DNA of 64,000 nucleotides from Macrolepiota albuminosa (GCA_027475525.1 JAMWFC010000089.1:310001-374000), one strand, 5' to 3'; shown: positions 45,101 through 56,521, counted from the first letter of the stretch. Notes: a model not told the origin generated them from the letters alone. Made by a program: numbers and translations.

Positions 45101-45952
45101 CTATTTGAGGACGTCATTTGCCGTTGGGGAGCGCTAAGAGAAATCGTCACGGATAACGGTGCGCCCATCATCAAAGCGCTAACGTACCTCGCCAAGAAAT
45201 ACAACATTCACCACATTCGAGTGTCTGGCTACAACAAACGCGCCAATGGCCTGGTAGAGAGACCCCACTTTGACGTTCGGCAAGCGCTCTTCAAGGCTGT
45301 CGATGGCGACGAGTCTCGTTGGAGTGAAGCGACACACTCAGTATTTTGGTCGGAAAGAGTTACCATTCGTAAGCGCATGGGTTGTTCTCCTTACTACGCG
45401 GCTACTGGCACCCATCCTTTACTCCCTGCCGACATTATAGAAGCGACCTACCTTCAGCCACCACCCAACAGTATCTTAGCGACTACCGACCTTATCGCCA
45501 GACGAGCTATTGACCTCCAACGAAGGAAAGAAGATTTGGAGCGACTTCACGAGGTAGTCTTTAGCGCACGTCGCCAAGCAGCCCTACGATTCGAAACCGA
45601 GCATAGCGCTACCATCAAAGATTACAACTTCCCGAGAGGAGCGCTAGTGCTCATGCGCAACTCCAAAATCGAAACTTCATACAACAAGAAGATGCGCCCT
45701 CGCTATCTAGGACCCTTGGTAGTTATCTCTCGTAACCGTGGAGGCGCTTACGTGCTCTGTGAATTAGATGGTTCAGTACTACATCGACCTGTTGCCGCTT
45801 TTCGCCTACTACCGTATCTCGCCAGGGAACGAATCGATTTGCCGCTTGAGGCGCTAGATATTGACACCGCCAAGCTTAGGGAACTTGAAGAAACCGAACT
45901 ATTGGACGATGATGACTTGCCGACCCTAGTTGAAGAAGAAGAACCAGATTAG
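42079..45952 (+). CDS. Element B pol: RT, RNase H, integrase
   Basis: The pol frame opens after a TAA near 42076-42078 and overlaps gag by about 73 nt in the -1 frame, so expression probably needs frameshifting. RT: KKNGNLRIVHSLEPLN, LDLYVGYDERL, FQTPFGALRLVTLPMG and SFIDDVGVKGP (FIDD catalytic box). RNase H: VILAVDTSYIAVGYFL. Integrase: HDELGHRGLYATRASLLER, H..C...CHLCQ zinc module, then KIYVDTMHMP, IVTDNGAPI and GLVERPHFDV, giving the D, D, E triad. It ends with an acidic tail and stop at 45950-45952. The 77-bp duplication at 42840-42993 breaks the frame as given. All catalytic residues are intact. Confidence 0.88.
42840..42993. repeat. Exact 77-bp tandem duplication in pol
   Basis: 42840-42916 equals 42917-42993, just upstream of the RT active site region. 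Counting one copy merges the upstream pol frame with the frame running to 45952. Probable assembly artefact. Confidence 0.95.
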
Positions 45953-46383
45953 AAAAGACTATATATTGATAAGCTCCTTTTTCTATTACTTACTTTACTT
46001 ATCTTTCTTGCCGGTACTTACTATACTATATTCAACAGACAATTTCTTACATAGTCAAGCCGCAGCGCTAGCGTGTCGCCAACGCTTGGCGCCTTGCGCA
46101 ACTCTCGCCAAGGGTTTTTCGCTATGATGATCTACTGAGCGTTTCCCTTTTTCCTCAAAATTTGTCTAAGTCCCTCACCTACTACTCTTCTTGCTAAAAC
46201 CTACTTTAGAATACTTACCGCTTGATTTCTCTTTGCCTTACCTTCCTTGCTCTCTGCTGTGCGCTAACTCAGATTATAAGACTTATCAGTCCGCTCGGCA
46301 AGGAGGCGGCAAAAACATTTATAGAACGAGACGGCAAAGAAAATACATATTTACATAAACGGCCTATCTACCCTAAGGTCCGT

Positions 46384-48766
46384 TTACTCGCTTTCGTCAT
46401 CCATCGGCAAGGAATCGTCAGACACCGGCAACGAGGAATCGCGAAGAGGCAAGAGATCGCCCGGCAAGATGTTGTTGGCAGCTTGCCAATCCATAGCGGC
46501 TTGGCAATCCGCTTGGTAATCTCGCAAGACGTGGAGGCTGCGACCCAAGTTGGAGTAGCGCAAGCGAAGCGCCATGAGCTGTCCCCGCACCCGTTCCCGT
46601 TCCCGTTCCATCGACGTCGCCATCGTTGCCGCCCTCCTCGAATACCGCTCCAGCATCTCGCGAGGATTTAGCGCTATCACCGGATAAACGAGGTCCTGAC
46701 CTAGCCACTGAAAGGCGTCGCCAGTCACTGTCGGCTGCGGCTGGGGGGTCCAGGCGGGGTTGACTCTGGCGACCACTGGGCGCCTCGGCTCCAGCCCTGC
46801 GACGTCCTCAGGATCTGACACCTCCCAAGGGGCGACGTTGCCGTAAGGCGGCAGCCATCGCCACTCAGGTTCCTCCCTGGCGACTCCTTCCGCTCCCTCT
46901 CCCTCTCCCGCTACCACCTCCTCGTCGCCTTGGCGCTGCGTCGCCAAGGTTTCATCCTCCTCCCCTTCAGCATCCTCATCCCCTCCCGTTGCCGCCCCCT
47001 CTGCCTTCTCTTCCCCCATCTCGACGTCGGCGGGGGCTTCTTCCCGCTCTGCCACCTCCTCCTCCTCGCCAAGGGACCTGGCCGCCAACTGGATAGGCGA
47101 CAAGAGGCTACTTGGACCAGCCTCTGGGTCACGAGGCGGGAGGCGACTAGCCGCCAACGCCTTCTCGAGGTCCTCCATCTCGGTATCCTTTGGCGCTGGC
47201 GAGGGGGAGGGCGACGACGAAACTACACGCTGGCGCTTTGCTTTGCCCTTCCCTTTGCTGGGGGAAGGGGCTTGTCGTTTTGCTGGGACCGGAGTCCCTT
47301 GGCGCTCGCCGGCGCCTCGGTTGCCGACGGTTTCTGATCCATCTCCTTGGCGCGTCGGCAACGCCAAGGAGGCTCGTCCAATTGCTGCCATGCCGCCGGC
47401 AGCCACCTTCTTCTTCTGCTCTTCCACAAACTCCCTCGCCCTCCTTACCAACACCGCGCGGGAAAACGTCTTCTCGACGAGAGCGTCTGGCGCGCCGCCA
47501 CGCTCGCGACTCTTCGCCCCGTCGATAGTGCAAGCGCGTTTCAAGGCGCCGCAACGATAACACGGCTGGGCCCCAGTCGGGAACCAACAGCCTTCCGGGT
47601 CGTTATCGGCCCAGCACTTGTCGCACTAGCGCAAAAAGTCAGCAGAAAGAATAAAGACAAGAAAAGTCACTTACCGCTCCCCGTGTCTCCTTGAACGCCT
47701 GCCGGGTCGCCAAGGAAACAGTCTTCTTCCCCTTCATCTCCTCCATTACCACTCCGGCCTCCTGCCCCTCGTCAAGGACGGCCTCCTCGCGACGCGGCAA
47801 CAGCAGCCCCTTCAGCTCCTTGTCATCAAAGCTGGACTGTGTGGGCGCCTAGAGACATCACGGTAAACAAAGTAGTCAGACTTCCAAAAGACCGCTTACC
47901 GCGTACTGGGGAGCCTTTCCTTTGCGAGACTTCGAAAGAGTGGTTAGCGCGGCACGGCAGCGGCAAGGATAAGCCAAAAACTCACCTTCTTCAAAGCCTT
48001 ACCCGGCTTGATTGGGGAGCCCTTCCTGCTAGCCGGCAGTGCTGGGCTCTGTGCACTGCCGACGCGACCACTCTTGCCGGACCCTTCAGCTACCGCCTGC
48101 CTCTCGGCAGCAGGCGCCTTCCCCGCGGCAACCTCCTCCATCTCTGCGGCCAACGCGGCAACCCGTTCCCGCTCCTCTAGCGCCCTGGTGATCTCGCGGG
48201 CGTCTTGAGAGGCCTCCTCCTGCCTTGCCGCGATCTCCTCCTGCACCTGCATGCGCGCAAGGGGCGCTAACACCTCTTGCTTGCTATGGGGTGACAGATC
48301 AGACCAAAGCTAAGTCAAAAAGAATGGGTTAGAGATACTTACTCTGCCGCAGGGGCGCTTACCGTCATCGGCAAGGCGCCAGACAAAATATCCTCCAATT
48401 CGTCCTCGATAGTCGGGACGGGAGGAGGCGCCTAGGGAACTCGATCAGTTAGCGACCCGACAGGCGACAAAAGCAACTTACGAAACGAGAAAACGGCGCT
48501 AACCACTCGGCGCCACGGTTGTCCACATAGCGGGCCCGACACCACTCCCGCACTTCTATCTCGCGATCCCAGCCCACGCCAAGGACCCGCACTTCATACC
48601 ATCGCTCCAGCAACTTCATAACGGCAATAACCAAGTTTGTAGGCGCCTCCGCGCCCACACCCTCGATGCGCCTGACAAAGCGGTTGGCCTTTTCGATATA
48701 CGCGGAGGCGGCGTCTTGAGCCTCGCGAGACGGAACGGGAGGCGGAGTTGGAATGCGGAAGGACAT
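46384..48766 (-). CDS. Antisense six-exon cargo gene of element B
   Basis: Exons on the minus strand: 48766-48482, 48431-48363, 48309-47986, 47929-47900, 47848-47675 and 47625-46384. Five introns of 50, 53, 56, 51 and 49 nt are all phase 0, with GTAAG or GTGAG donors and AG acceptors (TAG in four, AAG in one); the product is 707 aa. It starts MSFRIPTPPPVPSRE and has an N-terminal helical domain (KLLERWYEVRVLGVGWDREI), a coiled coil rich in Glu/Arg/Ala (REITRALEERERVAALAAEM), a basic Ser/Lys-rich linker and, beginning exactly at exon 6, a Cys6 motif C-x2-C-x8-C-x8-C-x2-C-x6-C (CDKC...CYRCGALKRAC) resembling a zinc cluster. A KGKGKAKRQR basic patch and acidic Glu runs follow. No stop or frameshift. 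The function is unknown; a DNA- or RNA-binding regulator is an inference from the Cys6 and basic patches. Confidence 0.82.
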
Positions 48767-48927
48767 TTTAATTGAATTAAAGCGCCAGGTAAAGATGGGG
48801 AGGAGAAACGAAGTCCACACTCATGCGCCAGGACTATAAACCAAATCTCAAGAACGCACGGACCACCTGTCACAAAAGCGGTAACGGTAGCCTTATTTGG
48901 TGACTGAGGACAGTCAATTTTTCAGTT

Positions 48928-48936
48928 GGGGGGAGA
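48928..48936 (+). other. Polypurine tract of element B
   Basis: GGGGGGAGA directly before the 3' LTR start (TGATAGG), the position where plus-strand cDNA synthesis is primed. Confidence 0.7.
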
Positions 48937-49891
48937 TGATAGGACCCTATACAGGTTAGGCGCATCAACGGCAGGCTCGGCACCGGCTCCGGAAACCTTG
49001 CCGCACTCGTTCCGAACTTAGCGCACGCGTTCTACCTATTTTAAGCCATTTCTGACGGCCGCGCACGGCAAGAAGCAGATCCAATCAGTGATAGCGCCGA
49101 TCGGCAGACAGAATGACAACTGACAGATGGCATCAGTCACTGACGACAGCGCTTAGCGAGAAGCCTGATGATCTATCAAAAACTGACAGACAGCTTGGCG
49201 TTTGACCTTGGCGTCTGACACCGCTTACCGTCTCGATTTGGCGCCCAACGTCGCTTAGGTGTTCTGACAGACAGAAGGGTGATGGAGTGATGGTTTAGCT
49301 TCGCGATCTGTCGCCTGGCGTCGCTAAGGCTCTTGAATGGACGGTAGGGATCTGAAACCGTTGGAGCTACCCCTTTGAAATTTTCCAGTTTACCGCACTC
49401 TGGCGTCATTAGCCACTGGCGACGGCGAACTCATTGTAGTATAAAAGTACTTACCGACTTGTACATAGGACAGGATAGCAGACGAATAGACCACAGTTTC
49501 CCCCACTTACTTCAGTCTCCCTTACGCTCAAGAGCTCATTTACGCTACGGTCGGCAACGTCGAACTCATCGGCAGTTACAGACGTTCGCCAACACTCGAC
49601 ATACTCGCGCCTTGCAACTACGGCAGGCATTATCGACGCTTAGAACTTCGCTAAGCTTACCGTGCTCTTGCCGCTTCCCGTTGCCGTGTTCACTTACCGC
49701 ATTTTCTTAAGCGCTTTACCTTAGCGCTTGACACTTGCCGACTCCGTTACCGACTTTTACCCTTTTTCACAGACGCGTTCTCTGGGACCTGCCCGGGACT
49801 CCTCATCACACTTATAGCGCGCCCAACGCACACTCTTGGTACGGTAACACAATAGTTACATTTGTTGCTGACCAAACTTTGGGCGTCATCA
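48937..49891 (+). repeat. Element B 3' LTR (955 bp)
   Basis: Same length as, and by eye the same sequence as, the 5' LTR. It is followed by the target duplication ACAG (49892-49895). The antisense gene starts 171 bp inside its left edge, so this LTR, read on the minus strand, lies directly upstream of that gene. Confidence 0.95.
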
Positions 49892-49895
49892 ACAG

Positions 49896-50434
49896 ATTTG
49901 TAGTCTAGATAGACCAAATATTACTTAGTATCGTGCACGTCAATGCGGTATGAACTGAATTACCTAGATAGACCAAATATTACTAGGTAACTAATATGAG
50001 TATCATACTTCACTAAGAGATGAAAGATACACACCTCAGTATTGTGCACGTCAATGTGGTATGAACTGAGGTGTGACAGAGAAAATGAAAAAAACATTTT
50101 AAAAGGGGCGTAGCTGAGCCCATGTAATACATGTCTCCTATGTCTTCAGTCAGGGGCTCAGAGACGTGATACACTTTTAACACATAGCATGTCTATGAAA
50201 GAAAAACATCAAGAACCTCCTATAAAATGAAGCAAGTTTCCTACTGTTGTTGGTCATCTTCAAGTGCAAATGTCCAAACTCAATATTAATAGAATAAGAA
50301 TAGGACAACCATTGCACTTAGATATCTAACTCCGCAAACAACAGCTGAAACTGAAAGAAACAAAATGATTTCTAGCTGTTATATTGTTTGTTATGGATTC
50401 TATATGCTAATACTGTTTCATCATGCTTTGTTGT
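49896..50434. other. Short intergenic region with repeated and inverted motifs
   Basis: CTAGATAGACCAAATATTACT occurs at about 49913 and 49965; GTGCACGTCAATG.GGTATGAACTGA occurs at about 49935 and 50046. The second copy is framed by inverted CACACCTCAG/CTGAGGTGTG arms (about 50031-50076). No gene is supported. Confidence 0.55.
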
Positions 50435-52427
50435 CTACAAAGTCTTGCAATACATCTTTCCTCTGTCTGTTTGCACTTTGCATAGCTTTAACTCCATTGG
50501 AACCGCAAGGAATGACGCAAATAGGATGCCCAATGAGTCCGCAAAACCAATTGAGCCAATTTTAAATTCTTTCTCTTGGGCTGCACGCTCAAGGTCGTGC
50601 ACAGACAGAGGGTTGGACGGTTCCTGATTGATGTGGTAGAACACATTAACGCTAATGTGATGTGTCAAAGATCAATATGAATGGCTGGGAAACTACATAC
50701 TATGCCAGGCCACCACAAATGCCTTCAATTGTGATGAGCAAGAAAACAGTTACAATGCTTGCTGCGTTGGCAGACTCATCGTAGATCCCCACAGCAGACT
50801 CAAAGGTAAGGATAAGCAGGAGGAAACCTTGAATAAGCGCAGGGAGTGGAAGTAACCGCGAGGGTAATGGAGGGATGCCAAAAGATATTGATGACCGGGA
50901 GAAGAAAACGGGAATTTGATATACGAGCTAAATGAAAAGGATATCGACAACTGTCAAATTAGGGACTGAATAGTATTTGGTGGAATGTGTATACCTGCCA
51001 CAAAGGATAGTAGTCACGCAATGAGTGAACAAACATGCTTATAATAGGATGTTTATCTGCGGTTGGAATGGGATATATGAGAGTTGGTGCCACACCCTGG
51101 ATGTAGGAGATCATGAGAGAACCGTTTACAGCTTTACTCGATTTATATTACCTGGTTTATTGTATATTCAAACTGAATGCAATCAGTGCTGTTAGTTTGG
51201 GCTGACCAGGCAATGAACGTACTAAATAAACGCCAACTGCATGTTGGTGAGCGAGCTAGAGTTTAGATAACTGAAACGAAAGGAAAATACTCACAGGCAG
51301 GTAACATATACTTCACAATAGAAGATTTCATGATGCGCCATTTGTCACTGAGTGTCAATGAGTAGCGCTGCTTTTGGATACCCAAATCTTCGATGGAGCT
51401 CCCTACTTCAAGGTGAGACGTTAAGGTTGACTCAGACAACGAACTCGTATCATCTTGGTCAAATGAAGCTGAAGAGTGTAGGAAAGCAGACTTAGAAGGA
51501 AGGAGGAAAAAGTATACAAGAGGGATTATGAAAGGCAAGACCTTAGCCATCAGGTATGAGGATCCACGACGAACGAGGTGTTTAGATGAACGCACTGTTG
51601 AAAGTCCAAGGCCAACTCTCACACCTAGACCACGAAGCTCCCACCATAGTAATGCACCAACGAGCCCCGCTGCTCCAGTTCCAGAAGCAAAATACCTAGG
51701 CAGGCATGAATTTAGTGTCTGAGAACTTCGTACAGTAGGTATTCACACGCACATTACGCTATAACCTCCAACAACTGGCGAATTATACGTCGTTGATAAT
51801 TGTAAGAAAGTCAACTCGTTTAAACCTTATATTAGAAACGTCGACCCTGGTAACTTCACTTCAAGAATAGAATTCGCACAAACCTGAAGCGAAGGCAGTG
51901 AAACTGACACCTATCAACCGCATGAGTAGTCTTTCAGATGTTGCAACAATCTACATTGAAAGTTCCTCATGATGTTATCATGATGGAATGTTGTCCACCT
52001 ACGATCATTCCGGTGAAACTGAGCATGCAACATGCGACCAACCGTTGGGTATATTGTATTCGTCCCTTCAGGAGATATGGCCATCCAAATTTCACGAGTA
52101 GGACTGGCGCGATGTTACAGAAAGTGATTATGCCCTTTGGCATTGATGACGGTAGGAGATCCTGCGCAGCCGATAGCACAATAACAAACAGAACTAATGA
52201 AAATGTTGAAGGTTGAATGACAGGAGCTAGGATGATTTACCATTGGTTATGACGCCGAAAAAGAAGAAGGAAGAATTGAGTTTCCATAAGAGCTTCCGTT
52301 GATCTGTAGAAGCATTCAGTGTGGAGCTGAATGAGTTAACATTATTGTATGTCGTCACCTCTATGAGCTGTATGTTTCTGCAATAGAACTTCAGTCTCCC
52401 CGCCGGACATGTCTGCTTCGTATGCAA
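50435..52427 (-). CDS. BTN1: Battenin (CLN3/BTN1) orthologue, vacuolar membrane protein
   Basis: A minus-strand multi-exon gene; exons read (5' to 3') are about 52427-52242 (start uncertain), 52193-52003, 51950-51884, 51825-51758, 51695-51295, 51236-51223 (14 nt), 51172-51152 (21 nt), 51096-50995, 50927-50701 and 50651-50435. Family blocks occur in order: FFFFGVITN then VLFVIVLSAAQDLLP across a splice, GVSFTAFASG, LTFLQLST, SGTGAAGLVGALLWW, EYTINQGVAPTLIYPIP, RDYYPLWQLVYQIPVFFSRS, PLPALIQGFLLL, ITIEGICGGLAYVNVFYHIN and EFKIGSIGFADSLGI. About ten membrane segments are expected. In yeast Btn1 affects vacuolar pH and basic amino acid transport; human CLN3 is lysosomal. The junction between the 68-nt and 401-nt exons is one base out of phase with consensus sites, so that boundary or one base is uncertain. 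Confidence 0.88.
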
Positions 52428-55400
52428 CAGTTCGAATGGGACAGCGTGATATCGAATCGTGATAAATTGCCGTCACAAGGGGTCAAAGCTCGATTCTTCT
52501 CTCAGGCTTAGAATTTGAGTCAAGAAAGTAGCAGTTGGGGATGTAGGATGTCGTGAGGGTGTCTACCATCTTTCTCTCCCTGGCTTATATATGTCAAAGC
52601 AATGAATGAAGGCCACCAAATTAGGTAACTTTTGGTCAACCTATCAAGTGACGGCCTGCGTGAGGAATAGATTAAGCTTGGAACCAGCACAAAACCGTGC
52701 GTCGTACCTTCTCTTCTCTTTCTTCCGATCGACTGACCTATGTTCCTTGCTTTGCTATGATTGCCTTCATCCACGCAGAGATTCGGATGACCGTGTCTCG
52801 GACGGCATAAACCCCCACAACTAATTCGGGCGTCTTGAAGAGATACCGAAGGATCATATGTGTATACACAAAACTTCCATATGTCAATAATCTCACAAGC
52901 ACTTCCTTGAGCAAATTCGAAGTGTCCTGCTCTCTGGTGGTACAATCGTCTCGTTCGCCAAGTTCGTATAGCAGACCAGTGGCGACGAATTGGTCATCCT
53001 ACGTAGACGTGTCGAAAAATTAGCTTGTAACAAAGCTCAAGGTTAAGAACGCGGGTCCATTAATATGTGTATCTGCAAGAGAGTCGTCATAAAGTAGCAC
53101 ACGATGGCATAACTCTCTTCCTGGACATCGATTCTGAGATAGCACAATGTCTCAACCAAAGTCGCTTCATGTGGCTTTAGTCGGGTGACCTTGTGCAACT
53201 CCTGTCAGTTTTCTAAGACAAACTTTGCTAGGGGCTTGTACGTCAAAAGATGTTCAGAGTGACATGGTACCAAAAGCTAGTTCTTCATCGTCATAGGTTC
53301 TTTTTGAGCTTGAATCCGTACAGGATAAAGGGGGATCCAGATGACAATGATAGAAGAACATTAAGAGCGGTTAGAGGATCACCATGGGTCAGTAAAAGTT
53401 CATTATCAGCTATATCAACCATGAGCTGGAAAGAGCTTTCCAGGACCAAGACGCCAGATAATGCTGCCCTGCTGTTTCCGGAGCGTCACTGTGTGAGCCA
53501 CAATGAGTTGTGTCGACACTTCGTATTAACCGATTCCCAGGTCTCAAGTGGAAGTGGACATCTCTAGATTTTGGAGCTGAGCCGAGCAAGGAGTGGTGAC
53601 TTCGACACATCTTACAAGGAAAGACATCAAGCCACCCAAGCCCGAGAGATCTGAGATTTTATAAATCAGCGTCCATGATTAGAAGTAGGCACTTTAAAAT
53701 TGTGAGTATGAAGAAAGACCAAACAGCTACTTCCTAACGAAGGAAAATCAGTTGCGGTTGAGGAATACGTACTTTAAGATTAGGTCCATCCAACGAGTTG
53801 AGTCACAAGCATAGTTTTAATGTTCGACTTTGTAGTGGGATATCAGAAACTATCGAAACGTCTTGTACACTAGCATCAAGATACCTTGCACGAACACCAG
53901 AGATTTTTATGGGCGTATTACAGCCGTGATCGTCTATCGATGTCGATTGATTGGGCTACTTTGATCTCTATGAAAAGGTTTCAACAGAAGGCTGGAAGAG
54001 CACACAAATTTTCCCAGAACACTGGAGTGTGATAGAAATACTCGATTTGAAGCACTGACGACAGAGTGAACAATGCCGTCGAGTTAGACAGGAGACAGAT
54101 AATGCCCAAATTTGGGGCCCGAAACCTTCACTCGAAGTTAGGAGTGTTGCAATGACTGAGGTGGTGCAGAAGTGTAATGATACATATAGAAAGATCATTA
54201 GACTGGCTAGAAGTATGTTATAAACGAGCGATAGTTACCTAGCACTCTGTATAGTCGCATCTGAAGCTTCAAGAGTAATCGAACGAGGGTCTAGTTGAAG
54301 GAGGGCATGAGGGGCAGCTTAGAGAAGATTCCAGTGAAAACTCTGCGAATAGAGCACAATCTTAGAATCACTGACAATTTTCGGACTACGAGCATATCGA
54401 ACATGGAAGACGCCGAGTTTTAAGATAAGGACACGAGTTTGGACCGTCGTTGGTAGCTGATAGACCGGTGTATTAGAACGTTCCTTGTGATTGCATTAAT
54501 TAAGAACGATGCTAATATTCTCATTCCCACTGCAACAGCCATTCGATGCTTAACGCTCGGATCCAACGCCTATCTCATTTCAACTGATACAGAGGTAGGT
54601 TTAACAATCAGAAGGAGTGATGGTTGAATGAGAAGGAGCGAACGGGTTTCTCCGCCCTAAACCCCGGCTGTCCATCATGCTGCGCGGGCCGCGCCGGTAA
54701 CTAGTCTATCCTTGGCCAGCATATATAAGTCTTCTGGGTCTAACGGTGTTAAGTACTGCGGACTTGTCTTGGGCAGGAGTCATTTTATCTCGATGGGTAC
54801 TCCCCAACCATTTCCTTTTCCAAGTGCACTGCTGATTTCCGCTCAACCGCCAAGTCAGTTCAAGCGCCGCTACCAGGTCACTTAAACCTTCTTTTACTAG
54901 ATCACTGGAAAAGGTATCAATGAAACGTTACATGGGCACGGATTTACAAAGTTCGTGACATGAGGTGTCCGGATAGAAGGATTCGGTCACACTGTGAGCT
55001 GCTCAGAAAATATTGGTCTTTTGATGCCCAAACGAGTTAGGGGTTCGCCACTTATTAATCATTCACCTATACTTAACACCGTTGTTAATAACCTCTTTGA
55101 ACAGATGATGAATTTGACAAAATATCTTGTTAGAAACGTTCAGGAGGCACCAATCCATTATCGACGCTAGACTGCAGCGAAATCGTACTATCGTGAGCGC
55201 GTGCCTCCCTTATGCGGGATGGGACTGGAGTAATCGTTCGTGTTTCGTCTTGACACCTGTGCCCGGAGTATATGCGCTTATAGACTAATTATAACCACAA
55301 CGCGAAAGGACATCTGTCACTTCCACTTATGATGCCAACATCACATCAGTGTTACAAGCTCAAGATGTTCGGTAGCAATATTCGTCTGCGCCTTCCTCAT

Positions 55401-55896
55401 GAACGCCAGCTACGACAGTGTGATCCATTCCGGTAGTCCCGGGCTGTTCGAAGACGTGTGAAAGCCTGTAGTACGAGCTCCTTTTGGGATCCTCAGGTCA
55501 AACTATTCCCTCTCGGATCTCCCTGGATGGATTTAGAAGTGGCTTCTTTCTCATCTCAGATATACAAGGTGATTCTATGTACCCTAACAACAGAAGTAAA
55601 TCGTGGCTGCCACCTCTGTCCTAGCGAAATTCACTTCCCTCGCGTGATATGTATGTGATGCTGCACATTGCGAGAATGAAATGCATCCTATTAAGAACAG
55701 CACTTTCCCGGTCTCCTGACGATGATTCCCACCCCATCACAGGCCCTTTGGTCAGATAGATATTCATAGTCGAAGTTCACTGAGAATCTTCAAATTATGG
55801 TTATCCCACTCGCATCTCCTCTGACAGCACGTCCGAGTAGGTCATTCAAATCTTATTTATTTTCCACGTTTCATCCAAGACCTTTCCCATTTTCCA
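52428..55896. other. 3.5-kb gene-free stretch
   Basis: Balanced base composition, many short ORFs on both strands, none with recognisable domains, conserved-looking exons or splice patterns. The last few hundred bases presumably contain the promoter of the gene at 55897. A decayed gene or a long non-coding RNA cannot be excluded from sequence alone. Confidence 0.5.
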
Positions 55897-56289
55897 ATGG
55901 ATGCCTCACGCACACGCACAGTCGAGTACCCGTTCAACCACTCTACATACTATACGCGGAACGACGACGACCCTTACACTTCGGAGCTTCCGGTGCGCAA
56001 TGCAGAGTATCTTATACACTATACTGACGAATATTTTCAGCCAATGAACAGCGAGGAGGATGTCCTCCAAGAACATTTGATGACACATCGTCAATATGGA
56101 CGTGACAGTTCCTACCTTAATCCTATTTTTAAAAACAAAGGGGTTCGCGGAGGGTATCTCACACGGTTTCTTAAGGTCAGGACGCTTCACATTGAAAGTA
56201 ATCTGACTAAGTTTTATGTGCAGAAGATGAGGAGGAATCTTCAGAGAGCTTATTGGAAAATGTCGGACAGACTATCACGCAGGAAATGA
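55897..56289 (+). CDS. Small hypothetical protein
   Basis: The ORF of 130 aa starts MDASRTRTVEYPFNHS. It is Tyr-, Asp- and Asn-rich at the N-terminus (YYTRNDDDPYTSELP, YTDEYFQPM) and basic at the C-terminus (KMRRNLQRAYWKMSDRLSRR). A possible 48-nt intron (56176-56223, GTCAGG...GTGCAG) is a multiple of three, so spliced (114 aa) and unspliced forms would both be in frame. No signal peptide or membrane segment is evident. Composition changes and the ORF length in a non-GC-rich region favour a real gene, but no family is recognised. Confidence 0.5.
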   Translation: MDASRTRTVEYPFNHSTYYTRNDDDPYTSELPVRNAEYLIHYTDEYFQPMNSEEDVLQEHLMTHRQYGRDSSYLNPIFKNKGVRGGYLTRFLKVRTLHIESNLTKFYVQKMRRNLQRAYWKMSDRLSRRK

Positions 56290-56521
56290 ATGCTTGTTCA
56301 AACGTACGCTTCAGCGTATCCGGCTTGTATATCACCGATTTCTGTAACAATAGCTGATGGGAATCTATGGACCGTTTAGATCTTTAACGAGAGAACGTCC
56401 AAGAAACGTTGAAACGTTCAAGCTCAAGGTTTGCTGATGGGTTTTCCGGAGTCTTCGGGCCGGGCATAATCATGAGATCATATCATTTCTTTACTTTCAC
56501 CGCTCGCTCGTTGTACGGATT

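Larger units (their letters stand above)
38429..49891 (+). mobile_element. Element B: young Ty3/gypsy element with antisense cargo
   Basis: Two 955-bp LTRs (38429-39383 and 48937-49891) appear identical by eye. The flanking target duplication is ACAG (38425-38428 and 49892-49895). A putative primer-binding site starting TGGAGCCCACC lies 3 bases after the 5' LTR (from 39387), and a purine tract GGGGGGAGA (48928-48936) abuts the 3' LTR. Internal order on the plus strand is gag-protease then pol (RT, RNase H, integrase); between pol and the 3' LTR lies a six-exon gene on the minus strand. Unlike element A it is CpG-rich and free of decay stops, so insertion is recent. There is no chromodomain. 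Confidence 0.95.

Noticed and set aside
46930..47694. Plus-strand ORFs within the cargo interval of element B
   Set aside because: Overlapping shadows of exon 6 of the antisense gene, with Arg/Leu-rich composition and no start or splice context.
38668..49710. Identical ORF pairs (38668-38901/49176-49409 and 38867-39202/49375-49710)
   Set aside because: They lie inside the two identical LTRs; the identity reflects LTR duplication, not conserved genes.
52520..52945. 141-aa minus-strand ORF upstream of the battenin gene
   Set aside because: No domain, atypical composition, no splice or start context; probably chance.
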